DNA from: Idiomarina loihiensis
GTDB lineage: Bacteria; Pseudomonadota; Gammaproteobacteria; Enterobacterales; Alteromonadaceae
DNA length: 64,000 nucleotides
Assembly: GCF_024584785.1 (NCBI RefSeq)
Contig: NZ_CP074112.1
Coordinates: 186,001 to 250,000, forward strand
Reading direction: 5' to 3'
Position numbers and translations under genes: made by a program. Every line of letters starts with the position of its first letter. Position 1 is the stretch's first letter. Shown here piece by piece: positions 17,511-26,990 of the stretch. The notes below the pieces were generated by a model that was not told the DNA's origin, ran no database searches, and saw nothing but the letters and a program-made list of their open reading frames with translations.

Positions 17511-18848
17511 TTACGCTGGTTTTTTGAACTGATCTTCTTCGGTAGAACCGGTTAATGCAGTTACTGAAGACTGACCACCTTGAATGACATTGGTCACTTC
17601 ATCAAAGTAACCGGTGCCAACTTCTTGTTGATGGGCAACAAAGGTGTAACCTCTGTCGGCCGCAGCAAACTCTTGTTGTTGTAGCTTCACATAAGCAGAC
17701 ATATCGTTACGAGCATAGTCGTAGGCTAGTTCGAACATGTGGTACCACATGTTGTGCACGCCAGCCAGAGTGATGAACTGGAACTTGTAACCCATTGCCG
17801 CTAGTTCACGTTGGAACTTAGCAATGGTGGTATCGTCTAGGTTGCGTTTCCAGTTAAAGCTAGGTGAGCAGTTATAGGCCAGCAACTTGCCAGGGTACTT
17901 AGCATGGATAGCCTCAGCAAATTTACGTGCCTCGTCTAGATCGGGTTTAGCTGTTTCGCACCAGAGCAAATCAGCATACGGAGCGTAGGCTAGGCCGCGT
18001 GAAATCGCTTGATCAATACCAGCATTGACTCGATAGAAACCTTCTGCAGTGCGCTCACCAGTGCAGAAAGGTAGGTCGTTGGCATCCACATCAGAGGTTA
18101 ATAAGTCGGCCGCATTGGCATCTGTACGAGCTAGAATCAGTGTGGGTACGCCAGCCACATCGGCTGCTAAGCGTGCCGCAATCAGTTTCTGGACAGCCTC
18201 TTGCGTGGGCACCAGAACTTTACCGCCCATGTGACCACATTTTTTCACCGAGGCTAATTGGTCTTCAAAGTGCACCCCAGCGGCACCGGCACGAATCATC
18301 GCTTGCATCAGCTCATAGGCATTCAAAACGCCACCAAACCCAGCTTCTGCATCAGCAACAATCGGCGCAAAATAATCAATGTAGCCTTCTTGCTCTGGCC
18401 CAATTCCTTTTGACCACTGGATCTGGTCCGCGCGTGCAAAGCTATTATTAATTCGCTCTACCACCGTAGGTACTGAATCGACCGGGTACAAGGACTGGTC
18501 TGGGTACATGCTGAGGCTGCTGTTATTGTCAGCAGCAACTTGCCAACCAGAGAGGTAAATCGCTTGCAGGCCAGCTTTAACCTGTTGAACCGCCTGACCG
18601 CCGGTTAGGGCGCCAAGAGCGTTCACGTAGTTTTTGCCAAACTTCTCTTGAGCGGCACCGTTAACTAAGCGCCATAGTTTGTCGGCACCGTTACGAGCAA
18701 AAGTACATTCAGGTTGCACGCTGCCGCGTAAACGCACCACGTCGAGAGCGCTGTAGGTGCGTTCTACGCCCTGCCAACGTGGGTTAGTATCCCAATCTTG
18801 CTGTATTTGTTTAGCCATTTCGGCTTGTTGAACTGATGCAGTAGTCAT
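17511..18848 (-). CDS. aceA: Isocitrate lyase
   Basis: Isocitrate lyase splits isocitrate to glyoxylate and succinate, the first step of the glyoxylate shunt. The 445-residue protein (E. coli 434) carries the catalytic KKCGHMGGK motif, the metal-binding DAEAGFGG and [11 protein letters not shown], and the C-terminal active-site segments [11 protein letters not shown] and [13 protein letters not shown]. It follows aceB by 38 bp on the same strand, so aceB-aceA form an operon. A terminator follows. Confidence 0.98.
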   Translation of the reverse strand: MTTASVQQAEMAKQIQQDWDTNPRWQGVERTYSALDVVRLRGSVQPECTFARNGADKLWRLVNGAAQEKFGKNYVNALGALTGGQAVQQVKAGLQAIYLSGWQVAADNNSSLSMYPDQSLYPVDSVPTVVERINNSFARADQIQWSKGIGPEQEGYIDYFAPIVADAEAGFGGVLNAYELMQAMIRAGAAGVHFEDQLASVKKCGHMGGKVLVPTQEAVQKLIAARLAADVAGVPTLILARTDANAADLLTSDVDANDLPFCTGERTAEGFYRVNAGIDQAISRGLAYAPYADLLWCETAKPDLDEARKFAEAIHAKYPGKLLAYNCSPSFNWKRNLDDTTIAKFQRELAAMGYKFQFITLAGVHNMWYHMFELAYDYARNDMSAYVKLQQQEFAAADRGYTFVAHQQEVGTGYFDEVTNVIQGGQSSVTALTGSTEEDQFKKPA

Positions 18849-18886
18849 GTCGGTTGTCCTGTTTAAGTTAAGGTTTATTATTTGAA

Positions 18887-20485
18887 TTAATCAATCAGTT
18901 GGTAGCCAGGTAGAGTTAAAAACTCAACCAATTCTGGGGCTGTGGTAATCTCTTCAAGTAGTGCTGTGGCGCGTTCAAAATGCTCTTGCTGCCAGCGCTC
19001 TTCGCCAACTTCTTGGCGCACCACTTGGGCTTCTTCTGTTAAGTATTGTTGGAACAGAGCCGTGGTGACTACGGCACCGTTATCGAGCGTTTTACCGTGC
19101 TTGATCCATTGCCAAATGGAGGTGCGAGAAATTTCTGCCGTAGCGGCGTCTTCCATCAAGCCATAAATCGGCACACAGCCTTTTCCGGAAATCCATGCGG
19201 CGATGTATTGCAACGCCACTCGGATATTAGTGCGCATCCCAGCTTCGGTGCGTTCGCCTGGGCTTGGAGCAAGCAGCTCAGCGGCGGTGATAGGAGCATC
19301 TTGCTCACGCAATACAGCTAATTGATTCACGCCTTCTAAGCCATCCACAAAGACTTCGCGTACGGTATCAGCAAGACCCGGGTGAGCAATCCAAGTACCA
19401 TCGTGGCCATTGCTACGTTCGAGTTCCTTATCGGCTTTGACTTTAGCCAGAATAGCGGCGTTTTCCGTGGCATCTTTACTCGGAATAAAGGCTGCCATTC
19501 CGCCCATCGCCAGAGCACCGCGGCGATGACAGGTCTTTACAAGTAGGCGTGAGTAAGCGTTCAAGAAAGGCTGGTTCATGGTCACGACTTGGCGATCTGG
19601 AAGCACTCGATCAGGATGATTTTTAAGGGTTTTGATGTAGCTGAAAATGTAATCCCAACGGCCGCAGTTAAGTGCTGCAATGTGTTCGCGCATGGCGTAC
19701 AGAATCTCATCCATCTGGAAGACGGCCGGTAAAGTCTCGATGAGGATGGTGGCTCTGATGGTACTGCGTGGTTGCTTAAAATAATCTTCGGTAAAGCTAA
19801 ATACATCCGCCCACCATTGGGCTTCTTCAGCATGCTCAAGCTTAGGGACATAATAGTAGACGCCAGAACCTTGGCTGGTGCGGGTTTGATAGTTCAAGTA
19901 AAAATACAAAGCAAAATCAAACAAGCCGCCAGGAATCACCTCGTTATCTACCATCACGTGTTTTTCTGGTAGATGTAAACCGCGCACTCGGGCAATGAGA
20001 AGGGCAGGGTTATCAGCGAGTTGATAGTGCTTACCGCTCGTTGGATCTCTGTAGTCGATGTCCTGACGATTGGCATCGTATAAATTCACCTGACCTTGCA
20101 GCACACCGTCCCACGTGGGTGATTGTGAGTCTTCAAAATCGGCCATGTAGCAATCAACATTAGCGTTAAGTGCATTGATGACCATCTTGCGATCGACCGG
20201 CCCGGTAATCTCTAAACGGCGCTTGGTTAAATCTTTCGGCAGTTCGGCAATACGCCAGTCGCCTTCACGAATAGCAGCGGTGTTAGCATCAAAGTCAGGC
20301 AATTGGCCGCCATCAATCACCGCTTGGCGCTGCTGGCGATGGGCAAGAACTTGCTGGAGTTGTGGTCTGAATTTACGCACCAATTGCACTAAAAATTGTT
20401 GCGCATTGGTGTCGATGAGGCTTGCTGCTTTGCCGCTTAGCGGCGGCATTTGTAAGCCATCTATAAAAGAGTTGGTGGTGGTCAT
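18887..20485 (-). CDS. aceB: Malate synthase A
   Basis: Malate synthase condenses glyoxylate with acetyl-CoA. The 532 residues equal the family A length. Key segments are [71 protein letters not shown] (split here only by reading order) and [12 protein letters not shown] near the C-terminus. It is the first gene of the aceB-aceA unit. A FadR-like palindrome overlaps the likely promoter 45-60 bp upstream, which suggests induction by fatty acids. Confidence 0.98.
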   Translation of the reverse strand: MTTTNSFIDGLQMPPLSGKAASLIDTNAQQFLVQLVRKFRPQLQQVLAHRQQRQAVIDGGQLPDFDANTAAIREGDWRIAELPKDLTKRRLEITGPVDRKMVINALNANVDCYMADFEDSQSPTWDGVLQGQVNLYDANRQDIDYRDPTSGKHYQLADNPALLIARVRGLHLPEKHVMVDNEVIPGGLFDFALYFYLNYQTRTSQGSGVYYYVPKLEHAEEAQWWADVFSFTEDYFKQPRSTIRATILIETLPAVFQMDEILYAMREHIAALNCGRWDYIFSYIKTLKNHPDRVLPDRQVVTMNQPFLNAYSRLLVKTCHRRGALAMGGMAAFIPSKDATENAAILAKVKADKELERSNGHDGTWIAHPGLADTVREVFVDGLEGVNQLAVLREQDAPITAAELLAPSPGERTEAGMRTNIRVALQYIAAWISGKGCVPIYGLMEDAATAEISRTSIWQWIKHGKTLDNGAVVTTALFQQYLTEEAQVVRQEVGEERWQQEHFERATALLEEITTAPELVEFLTLPGYQLID

Positions 20486-20521
20486 AATCTACCCAGTTGT
20501 TGTTGGTTAGTTAACAACAAC

Positions 20522-20551
20522 AGAGTAGACTGGTCAGACCGTATTAATCAA
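20522..20551 (-). promoter_or_regulatory. aceB promoter with FadR-like operator
   Basis: On the minus strand TTGATT (20551-20546) and TACTCT (20527-20522) are separated by 18 bp. Between them, at about 20529-20542, lies the sequence that reads ACTGGTCAGACCGT on the plus strand. Its core GGTCAGACC is a 9-bp palindrome and fits the E. coli FadR consensus TGGTCnGACC. A site between -35 and -10 would repress. FadR itself is not in the window. Confidence 0.6.
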
Positions 20552-20572
20552 GAATATGATTGTGTATTGCGA

Positions 20573-21364
20573 TCATTTCTTTTGTGAATGTATCAGTCTT
20601 TGATACCAAGTGCGGGGTAACCATCGTTTGGCGTACCAAGCGATACGACCCTGCCGGTGGGGCAGTACATGAGATTTTTTCTTATCGAGGGCGCGCATGA
20701 TTTGTCGGGCGATATCTGCTGCGTTTAATTTACTGCCAGCCATCAGCTTATCTAATTTGCTTTGCATGCCGGTAATGGTTGAGCGCATGCCTTGGCCCAA
20801 ATTGGTGCGAAAAAAACTCGGGCAAACCACGGTTACCGCAATATTGTGTGGCTTTAATTCGTTCTGCAGAGTTTCGCTAAGGCTCACCACAGCTGCTTTA
20901 CTGGCGTTATAAGCGGACATATTAGGCACATCAAGCAAACCAGCCATCGAGGCGACATTAACAAAGTGGCCGTGGCCTTGCTGCTGGAACAGCGGGGTGA
21001 AAACTTTGCAGCCTCGTACCACTCCCATCAAATTAATATCCATAATCCATTGCCAATCGCTCAGCGGGGTATCACTGATACTGCCGACTTGCGCTACTCC
21101 CGCGTTATTAACGACCACATCGACGCCGCCCCAAATTTCTTGCAGCTTAGTGGCTGCTGCGTTCAAGTCGTCAAATTGGGTGACATCGCAGGGCATGAAA
21201 ATGGTTTGTGGCTGAATTTTTTGGAGGCTGCCAAGCACAGCTTCACCACGCTCGACATCTCGGTCAGCAATACAAACCCGCCAGCCACCTTTGGCGCAGA
21301 TAAGCGCTAGGGCATAACCTAAACCGCTGGCGCCACCTGTTATAAAAATACGTTGTGGTTTCAT
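20573..21364 (-). CDS. Short-chain dehydrogenase/reductase (SDR) family oxidoreductase
   Basis: Classical SDR of about 263 residues. The cofactor motif is TGGASGLG near the N-terminus, then VVNNAG, the catalytic Ser in VNVASMAGLLD and YNASK with Tyr and Lys. A C-terminal tail rich in Lys and Arg (KKKSHVLPHRQGRIAWYAKRW) suggests membrane contact. The ATG at 21364 has AGGAA 6 bp upstream; a longer start at 21385 is less likely. The substrate cannot be told. It precedes aceB on the same strand but is 87 bp away, with a separate aceB promoter. Confidence 0.9.
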   Translation of the reverse strand: MKPQRIFITGGASGLGYALALICAKGGWRVCIADRDVERGEAVLGSLQKIQPQTIFMPCDVTQFDDLNAAATKLQEIWGGVDVVVNNAGVAQVGSISDTPLSDWQWIMDINLMGVVRGCKVFTPLFQQQGHGHFVNVASMAGLLDVPNMSAYNASKAAVVSLSETLQNELKPHNIAVTVVCPSFFRTNLGQGMRSTITGMQSKLDKLMAGSKLNAADIARQIMRALDKKKSHVLPHRQGRIAWYAKRWLPRTWYQRLIHSQKK

Positions 21365-21498
21365 GATGTTCCTATCGTCAAACAAAAGGGTTAAACAGAT
21401 TAGATGAAGTATATTGGCATAAAATGCCTTAAATGAAACGCAGCAATCACCGCTTTCGATTTGTTACAGCCCCATGAATCTTTTATGACCATTGTGTT

Positions 21499-21516
21499 TT
21501 GTCACAAATCTGTCAC
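21499..21516 (+). promoter_or_regulatory. Pho box (PhoB binding site) upstream of lipoprotein/TonB receptor genes
   Basis: TTGTCACAAATCTGTCAC matches the E. coli Pho-box consensus CTGTCATAAATCTGTCAC at 16 of 18 positions, with two 7-bp repeats 11 bp apart and an AT-rich 4-bp spacer. It lies 65 bp before the lipoprotein ATG, and CATTACT about 9 bp downstream is a possible weak -10 as in PhoB-activated promoters. Confidence 0.65.
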
Positions 21517-21581
21517 TCACCCTCATTACTCTTGCCCCGTTGTTTTTATAACCCAAACCAGTTCCTATCCGGGAGAACACA

Positions 21582-23186
21582 ATGAAATTGCATACTCTTT
21601 TCAAAGTTACTGCTATTGCATCAGCTTTGGCTCTTGTTGGTTGCGGCGGTGATATCGAAATCAACCCAAGCGTTGTCGATAACAGTGTTAACAACTCAAA
21701 CAACTCAAGCGGTGGCGGCAGTGGCGGCGACGATAACGGCGATAACACTGCAGAAAATATTTGTGCGGTTAACAACGGCGTACAAGGTGCGTTTGATGGC
21801 CGTGATTGTGAGTACAATCTTGAATTTGCTAGCCGTAACATTGAAATCACCGAAGACTTAACTTTCGTTGAATTACCGGATGGTGGTGTACACGTATTTG
21901 ACGGTGCGTTATTGGTTGGTGAAGACTGTGATACCACCACCAGCTGCACGATTGGTGAAGGCCCAACTGTAACAGTAGAGCCAGGCGCAACCTTAGCTTT
22001 CACCAGCGGTGAAGCCATTGTACGGGTAGCTCGTGGTGCTAAATTAGACGCTATCGGTACCTTCGACAAGCCTATCACTTTTACTTCGGCTAACGCCTTT
22101 ACTCGGTTCGACGTAGTCGGCAATGGTCCGCGCTTTGCAGATTGGGGCGGCATTATCGTTAATGGTCATGGTATTACTAACCAGTGTACCGATGCGCAGC
22201 GTGATGCAGGCACCTGTAACGTGGCTTCAGAAGGTATCGTGAGCTACTACGGTGGTAACGACAATGCTGATGATAGCGGCTCGATGAAGTACGTAAAAAT
22301 TTGGTATGCGGGTTCAGGCCCACGCGCCGGTGGTGATGGTGACGACTTAAACTCATTAACGTTGAACGCTGTTGGCTCTGGTTCATCGTATGAGTTTGTG
22401 CATATTCACCAAGGTTATGACGACGGTATCGAATTCTTCGGTGGTGCTGCTAACGTTAAAAACGTGGTCTTTACTGACACCCAAGATGACTCGATGGATA
22501 TCGATTCAGGCTGGCAAGGAACTGCCCAATTCTTATATATCAAACACGGTACTGTGAACGTGGATGGCGAACAAGTATTCATGGGTAACGGTGGTTTTGA
22601 AGCCGATGGTGAGAAAAACGCCGGAGCAGAATACTCACAAGCCCCAGCATCACGTCCTACCATTGCTAACGTGACTGTGGTGACTACCGATGGCTTATCT
22701 ACTCGTGATAACGATCCATCTATTGCGATGAAGTTTGACGATAACTTCTTGGGTCAGATGTACAACTTCTTGTTGGTGAAAGAAGATGTATCAACCAACG
22801 ACTCGCGCTGCATTTTGTTTACTGGCGACGGTGAGAAAGGCGTGGTTGACGGTGACTTGAACTTCTACAGCTCAGTGATGGCTTGTGTTGCTGAAAACGA
22901 ATTCACCTCAGGCAACTTATTCGCTAATGGCGTGAGCCGTCAAGAATGGTTCGACAATGGTGGTGAAAACGCACGTATTGGTGGTAACGCAACAGTATTT
23001 GCAGCGGATGGTTTCGCTACTGATATGAGCTCTAGTGACATTACCGTCACAGCGAACGACCTATCGAGCTTGGGTAACCCCTATTTAGAGCCGGTTGACT
23101 TTATTGGTGCAGTATCTAGCGATGATACTTCTTCTGAGTGGTACCAGTGGGTTGAAGCTGCTTTAGCGGCGGCTGAGCAAGATTAA
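21582..23186 (+). CDS. Surface lipoprotein with predicted right-handed beta-helix, paired with a TonB receptor
   Basis: 534 residues. The lipoprotein signal ends in LVGC with Cys21 as the lipidated residue, followed by a Gly/Ser/Asn/Asp linker (about 24-62). The rest is rich in Asn, Asp and Gly with short repeated strands such as DDGIEFFGG, NVKNVVFTDTQDDSMD and QFLYIKHG, which suggests a beta-helix. Similar Asp-rich proteins accompany TonB receptors in several phyla, but I know of no proven function. GGGAGAA lies 8 bp before the ATG. The Pho box upstream suggests induction in phosphate starvation. Binding a phosphorus-containing nutrient is inference. Confidence 0.85.
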   Translation: MKLHTLFKVTAIASALALVGCGGDIEINPSVVDNSVNNSNNSSGGGSGGDDNGDNTAENICAVNNGVQGAFDGRDCEYNLEFASRNIEITEDLTFVELPDGGVHVFDGALLVGEDCDTTTSCTIGEGPTVTVEPGATLAFTSGEAIVRVARGAKLDAIGTFDKPITFTSANAFTRFDVVGNGPRFADWGGIIVNGHGITNQCTDAQRDAGTCNVASEGIVSYYGGNDNADDSGSMKYVKIWYAGSGPRAGGDGDDLNSLTLNAVGSGSSYEFVHIHQGYDDGIEFFGGAANVKNVVFTDTQDDSMDIDSGWQGTAQFLYIKHGTVNVDGEQVFMGNGGFEADGEKNAGAEYSQAPASRPTIANVTVVTTDGLSTRDNDPSIAMKFDDNFLGQMYNFLLVKEDVSTNDSRCILFTGDGEKGVVDGDLNFYSSVMACVAENEFTSGNLFANGVSRQEWFDNGGENARIGGNATVFAADGFATDMSSSDITVTANDLSSLGNPYLEPVDFIGAVSSDDTSSEWYQWVEAALAAAEQD

Positions 23187-23213
23187 TCAACTGTTCTGAT
23201 TAAGCCAAGATTA

Positions 23214-23243
23214 GGGGGCCGTTGTTATCGCAACGAGCCCCCT
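23214..23243 (+). other. Strong hairpin between lipoprotein and TonB receptor genes
   Basis: GGGGGC-CGTTG pairs with CAACG-(A)-GCCCCC around a TTATCG loop, an 11-bp GC-rich stem with one bulge. No T tract follows, so it is more likely an mRNA stability or partial-termination element than a full terminator. It would let the lipoprotein be made in excess over the receptor. Confidence 0.6.
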
Positions 23244-23268
23244 CCTTCAGACCTCGCAGGAGTTGATT

Positions 23269-25983
23269 ATGAGCACCCAACATACCCTTAAACCGTTAGC
23301 TGTAGCGGTTAGCCTTGCCTTGCTGGCAAGCAGCCAGGCCTACGCTCAAGACCAATCTGCAGAACAAGAACCGGTTGCTGCAGCAGATACCACCATTGAA
23401 GAAGTTGTGACGACCGGAACGCGTTTACAAGGTAGTGCCGCAGCGGTCGTGGATGAGCGCAAAAATCAAGCTTTTGTGGCTGACATCCTTGGTGCTGAGC
23501 AGTTATCACGTACTGGTGATAGTGACGCGGCATCAGCCCTTCGACGGGTCACTGGTTTAACGCTAGTGGATGGTAAGTTCGTTTATGTGCGTGGCTTAGG
23601 TGAACGCTACTCTAGTGCTCGCTTAAACGGCGCCAGTATCCCTAGCCCAGACTTAACCCGTAACGTTATTCCACTCGATATCATTCCTTCAACTATCATT
23701 GAAAGCTTAGCGGTGCAGAAAGTGTTTTCTCCATCCATGCCGGCGGCTTTTGGTGGCGGTAATATTGATATCCGAACCAAATCTTTGCCGACTGATTTTC
23801 AAGCTAGCTTCGAAGTTGGTATCGGGCAAAGTGATAACGCCAGTAGCGGTTACACCTACAATCGTAACGAAGCTGGAGTTCCGCAAAATATTCGTGATGC
23901 TATCGTCAAATATCGTGGCGACTTTAGTTTACGTAACATCATTAGCAAAGACGGTTTAGTTGCCAATGAGTTGGGCTCAGCTAGTGACCAAGCTCGTGCT
24001 ATTAATGCTGGTTTGGCGCAAGCCTTACCGCGTGACATTAGTCTGCAGCACGAATCGCTAGACCCTAACTACAGTATTAAAGCTAGTATTGGTAATAGCT
24101 TCGAAGAAGATTTCTTTGGGGGCAATATCGGCGTGCTGGCAGCAGCGGCCTACGACACCAAATGGAACGTTTCGGATCGTAAAAACGCAGTGTTAAGTGA
24201 AAATGCGGAAGCTGGCTGTGCTACCACACTAAACAGTGCTGAAGAGGTTGCTAATTCTTGTTACAACACCGTCAGCGAAACCACGCAAACAACTGAAACT
24301 GAGCGTTTAAATGGTGTGTTTAGTATCGGCTATGAGCTAGATACCCATAGCGTTAGTTACACCAAATTGTATTTGACCGATGCTGAAGACGAGTCTGAAT
24401 TTGGCATCATGCAAAGCCCTAACGGTAGTAACTTAAAAACTATTTATGGTTCAGGTATTGCCAACCGCGAGCATGAGTTTAAATACGAAGAGCGTACTCT
24501 CGATATCGATCAAGTGCGTGGTCAACACACCCTGTTAGATTGGTGGGGTATAGGTTTTGATTGGCAGTACACTGAATCTAAAGCAGAAACAGATATCCCT
24601 ACGGATATTTCCTATCGCTTTGATGATTTGTTTAACGGCCAAGGCGATTACCTGAGTACCGTCGTTACCGGTGATGACAACCGTGCGGTATTCCAATACG
24701 TGGGCATGCAAGACCAAGTGAAATCTTACAGCGGTAACTTCTCATTGCCAGTTACCTTTGCGGGCTTAGACATTGAGTTTAAAGCCGGCTATGACTTTAC
24801 TGATAAAGCTCGTTATTACACCACGGACCGCTTTGCTATGGATAATGGCTCTGGTTTGCGGGTAACGGTAAATGACGATCCGAATGGTATTTTGGGGATC
24901 ACGGATTATCTAACCAATGACCGTATCAACGATAGTAACTTCTTATTGTCGTATCGTGAACCAACTTCACCGGACGCCGATGATTACTTAGCCGTTCAAA
25001 AAACCGATGCCTTGTACGGTGCCTTTGATATGTTCTTGAATAATCATTGGCGTTTGGCAGGTGGTGTGCGTTGGGAAGAGTTCAAACAGGTATCGTTGGC
25101 TACTTCTAGCTTGATTTTTGATCGTAACGATATCGAAACCTTCTATTCAGAAGAGCGAATTCTAAACGGTACCACGTTAGAAGATGATTTCTATCCTGCC
25201 TTGTCATTAACCTACATCAGTGATGATAATTATCAGTTGCGCTTTGGTTTTTCTGAAACCGTAGTGCGTCCAGATATCCGTGAAACAGTGCCTGTTGCCT
25301 ACTACGACCCTATCACCGATATTCGGACCATTGGCCGAGCTGGTTTAGCTAGCAGCCCAATGACCAACTTTGATGCACGCTTTGAGTACTTTGCTGATAA
25401 CGGCGATAACTACACAGTGTCTGCGTTCTACAAGGATATCGATAAGCCAATCGAATCGGTCTTGAGTGTCGGTGACGAAGAATACACCCTGAATTATGTG
25501 AACGGTATTTCGGCTGAAGTATACGGGATTGAGTTTGAGTGGTTACACGACTTAACCTATGTACATGACGGCTTATTTACCACCGGTAACTTAACTTGGA
25601 GTGATTCAGAAGCGGTGATTGATCCGGCGTTAGCAGGTAACTTAACTAATCCTACTAAGCGCTTAACGGGTCATTCTGAATACGTTGCTAACTTACAGCT
25701 AGGTTATGATTCGATGGATGGTAATCATTCTAGCTCGTTAGTGTATAACGTGTTTGGCGAGCGTATCTTGGCTGCGGGTATTGGTGGCCGCGGTGATGCT
25801 TACGAACAGCCGTTCCACTCATTAGATTTGGTTTACAACTTCTACCCAGACTTTAATTCTAAAGTTAGCTTTAAAGTACAAAACGTATTGGGCGAAGACC
25901 AAGATGTAACTCAGTCTGGTATTACCGTGCAATCACGTGAAGTAGGGCGAGTGTTCAGCCTAAGTTACAGCTACGAATTCTAA
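23269..25983 (+). CDS. TonB-dependent outer membrane receptor
   Basis: 904 residues. The signal peptide (LKPLAVAVSLALLASSQAYA) is followed by a TonB box (TIEEVVTTGTR), a plug domain (about 60-190, with RRVTGLTLVDGKFVYVRGLGERY and GGGNIDIRTKSLP) and a beta-barrel ending in the aromatic SYSYEF typical of outer membrane proteins. AGGAG lies 6 bp before the ATG at 23269. It takes up a scarce nutrient using TonB energy. The upstream lipoprotein and Pho box point to a phosphorus source, though no residue here proves this. A strong terminator follows. Confidence 0.93.
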   Translation: MSTQHTLKPLAVAVSLALLASSQAYAQDQSAEQEPVAAADTTIEEVVTTGTRLQGSAAAVVDERKNQAFVADILGAEQLSRTGDSDAASALRRVTGLTLVDGKFVYVRGLGERYSSARLNGASIPSPDLTRNVIPLDIIPSTIIESLAVQKVFSPSMPAAFGGGNIDIRTKSLPTDFQASFEVGIGQSDNASSGYTYNRNEAGVPQNIRDAIVKYRGDFSLRNIISKDGLVANELGSASDQARAINAGLAQALPRDISLQHESLDPNYSIKASIGNSFEEDFFGGNIGVLAAAAYDTKWNVSDRKNAVLSENAEAGCATTLNSAEEVANSCYNTVSETTQTTETERLNGVFSIGYELDTHSVSYTKLYLTDAEDESEFGIMQSPNGSNLKTIYGSGIANREHEFKYEERTLDIDQVRGQHTLLDWWGIGFDWQYTESKAETDIPTDISYRFDDLFNGQGDYLSTVVTGDDNRAVFQYVGMQDQVKSYSGNFSLPVTFAGLDIEFKAGYDFTDKARYYTTDRFAMDNGSGLRVTVNDDPNGILGITDYLTNDRINDSNFLLSYREPTSPDADDYLAVQKTDALYGAFDMFLNNHWRLAGGVRWEEFKQVSLATSSLIFDRNDIETFYSEERILNGTTLEDDFYPALSLTYISDDNYQLRFGFSETVVRPDIRETVPVAYYDPITDIRTIGRAGLASSPMTNFDARFEYFADNGDNYTVSAFYKDIDKPIESVLSVGDEEYTLNYVNGISAEVYGIEFEWLHDLTYVHDGLFTTGNLTWSDSEAVIDPALAGNLTNPTKRLTGHSEYVANLQLGYDSMDGNHSSSLVYNVFGERILAAGIGGRGDAYEQPFHSLDLVYNFYPDFNSKVSFKVQNVLGEDQDVTQSGITVQSREVGRVFSLSYSYEF

Positions 25984-26010
25984 TCGTTTGTCGCAGGTTT
26001 AACTCGAATC

Positions 26011-26040
26011 AAAAAGGAAGCTCCATGAGCTTCCTTTTTT
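26011..26040. terminator. Bidirectional terminator after TonB receptor gene
   Basis: AAAAAGGAAGCT pairs with AGCTTCCTTTTT around CCATG; T tracts exist on both strands. It lies between the receptor gene and a convergent unknown gene. Confidence 0.85.
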
Positions 26041-26049
26041 TATCTGTTT

Positions 26050-26721
26050 CTACTTGGCTTTGATGGTAGCCGTTTCATAATTTAAGACAAAGCGAATTTC
26101 GTTGCGGCCATCAATACTTACTTTGCTACTTACCACAGCGACTGGCCTAGGTGTCGCAGAGATCATACCCCAGGTAAACTCTTCCGTGGCTTGCGCAAGG
26201 TGAGCGGGGTATTCAATAACGCCTGCGCAAACATTACGATTACATTCCAATGCAGTAGGCACAAACTCAGGATGCTGGTCTAAATGCTGATTAAAGCTAT
26301 CTCTGAAGTCATATTCAAAGTTGCTTGTAATTTCCGAGGCAATACTCAGTTGGTCAATAAAATCATTGAACGCACGAAGGCTTAGTGCATTACTTGCGGC
26401 TTCTCCTGATAACCCACCAGGTTGGTCTAACTGCTCAATTAAATAAGCCATCTGCTGAGCTTCAGTTAGCTGCTCAAAGGGGACGCTGGTAGGCACAGCT
26501 TCCTCGCTTACCTTTGGTTCAGTGTAGGGCGCTGTAGGAGGCTTTTCAGGGCTGATTATTGGTGTGACTGAGGGAGCTCTAGCGCTGTTGCTATGAGGCT
26601 GATTATTCTCGTCCACACGCTCATCGGTGTGAGATGGTTTAGGTTGGGACAAGGGATCAGCGATATACCAGTAGCCGCCTACTGCAACTAGACCCGTGAT
26701 GACCAACCATCTTAGCTTCAT
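26050..26721 (-). CDS. Unrecognised membrane-anchored periplasmic protein
   Basis: I do not recognise this 223-residue protein. It starts with a short basic stretch and one hydrophobic helix (LRWLVITGLVAVGGYWYIA), then a Pro/Ser/Glu-rich disordered linker (about 24-85), then a folded C-terminal part (about 90-223) holding two cysteines in ECNRNVCAG that could form a disulphide. This is the layout of a periplasmic protein anchored by its N-terminus. It lies between a terminator and tRNA-Phe on the same strand and appears monocistronic. Confidence 0.7.
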   Translation of the reverse strand: MKLRWLVITGLVAVGGYWYIADPLSQPKPSHTDERVDENNQPHSNSARAPSVTPIISPEKPPTAPYTEPKVSEEAVPTSVPFEQLTEAQQMAYLIEQLDQPGGLSGEAASNALSLRAFNDFIDQLSIASEITSNFEYDFRDSFNQHLDQHPEFVPTALECNRNVCAGVIEYPAHLAQATEEFTWGMISATPRPVAVVSSKVSIDGRNEIRFVLNYETATIKAK

Positions 26722-26771
26722 GTTTTATCTCCGTTGTTTAACTCCATGCTTAGATTAGCAGAGCTAAAACG

Positions 26772-26801
26772 AAAAAACCCCGCTATTTCTAGCGGGGTTT
26801 T
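26772..26801 (-). terminator. Terminator of tRNA-Phe
   Basis: On the minus strand ACCCCGCTA and TAGCGGGGT close a hairpin followed by TTTTTT, 9 bp after the tRNA 3' end. Confidence 0.85.
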
Positions 26802-26809
26802 CGGAATAA

Positions 26810-26885
26810 TGGTGCCCAGAGGCGGAATCGAACCACCGACACGGGGATTTTCAATCCCCTGCTCTACCGACTGAGCTATCTGGGC
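26810..26885 (-). tRNA. tRNA-Phe (anticodon GAA)
   Basis: The 76-nt cloverleaf has acceptor stem GCCCAGA/TCTGGGC, TTCGATT in the T arm, anticodon loop TTGAAAA (GAA) and an encoded CCA end. It has its own promoter and terminator. Confidence 0.97.
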
Positions 26886-26895
26886 AACGGGGCGT

Positions 26896-26924
26896 ATTAA
26901 ACGAGTTTTTGAGTCTTGAGTCAA
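26896..26924 (-). promoter_or_regulatory. Promoter of tRNA-Phe
   Basis: On the minus strand TTGACT, a 17-bp spacer and TTTAAT, followed by a GC-rich discriminator (ACGCCCCG) typical of stringently controlled stable RNA genes. Confidence 0.75.
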
Positions 26925-26990
26925 CCGATTTTTTATAGAAAATCACTTAAACAGGACCGTTTGCTCAGTAAATACGCAGATTGCTGGAAA

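Noticed and set aside
17505..17526. Plus-strand terminator ACCAGC-TTAC-GCTGGT-TTTTTT at the aceA end
   Set aside because: It points to the plus strand, where no gene reads into it, and overlaps the aceA coding end; the aceA terminator is the hairpin at 17424-17459.
21464..22153. 229-codon open frame on the minus strand across the lipoprotein gene
   Set aside because: Antisense to a gene with clear lipobox, ribosome binding site and family pattern; the translation is low-complexity Ser/Pro/Leu.
26718..26924. Open frame across tRNA-Phe
   Set aside because: It reads through a tRNA and its terminator; the peptide is a translation of the tRNA.
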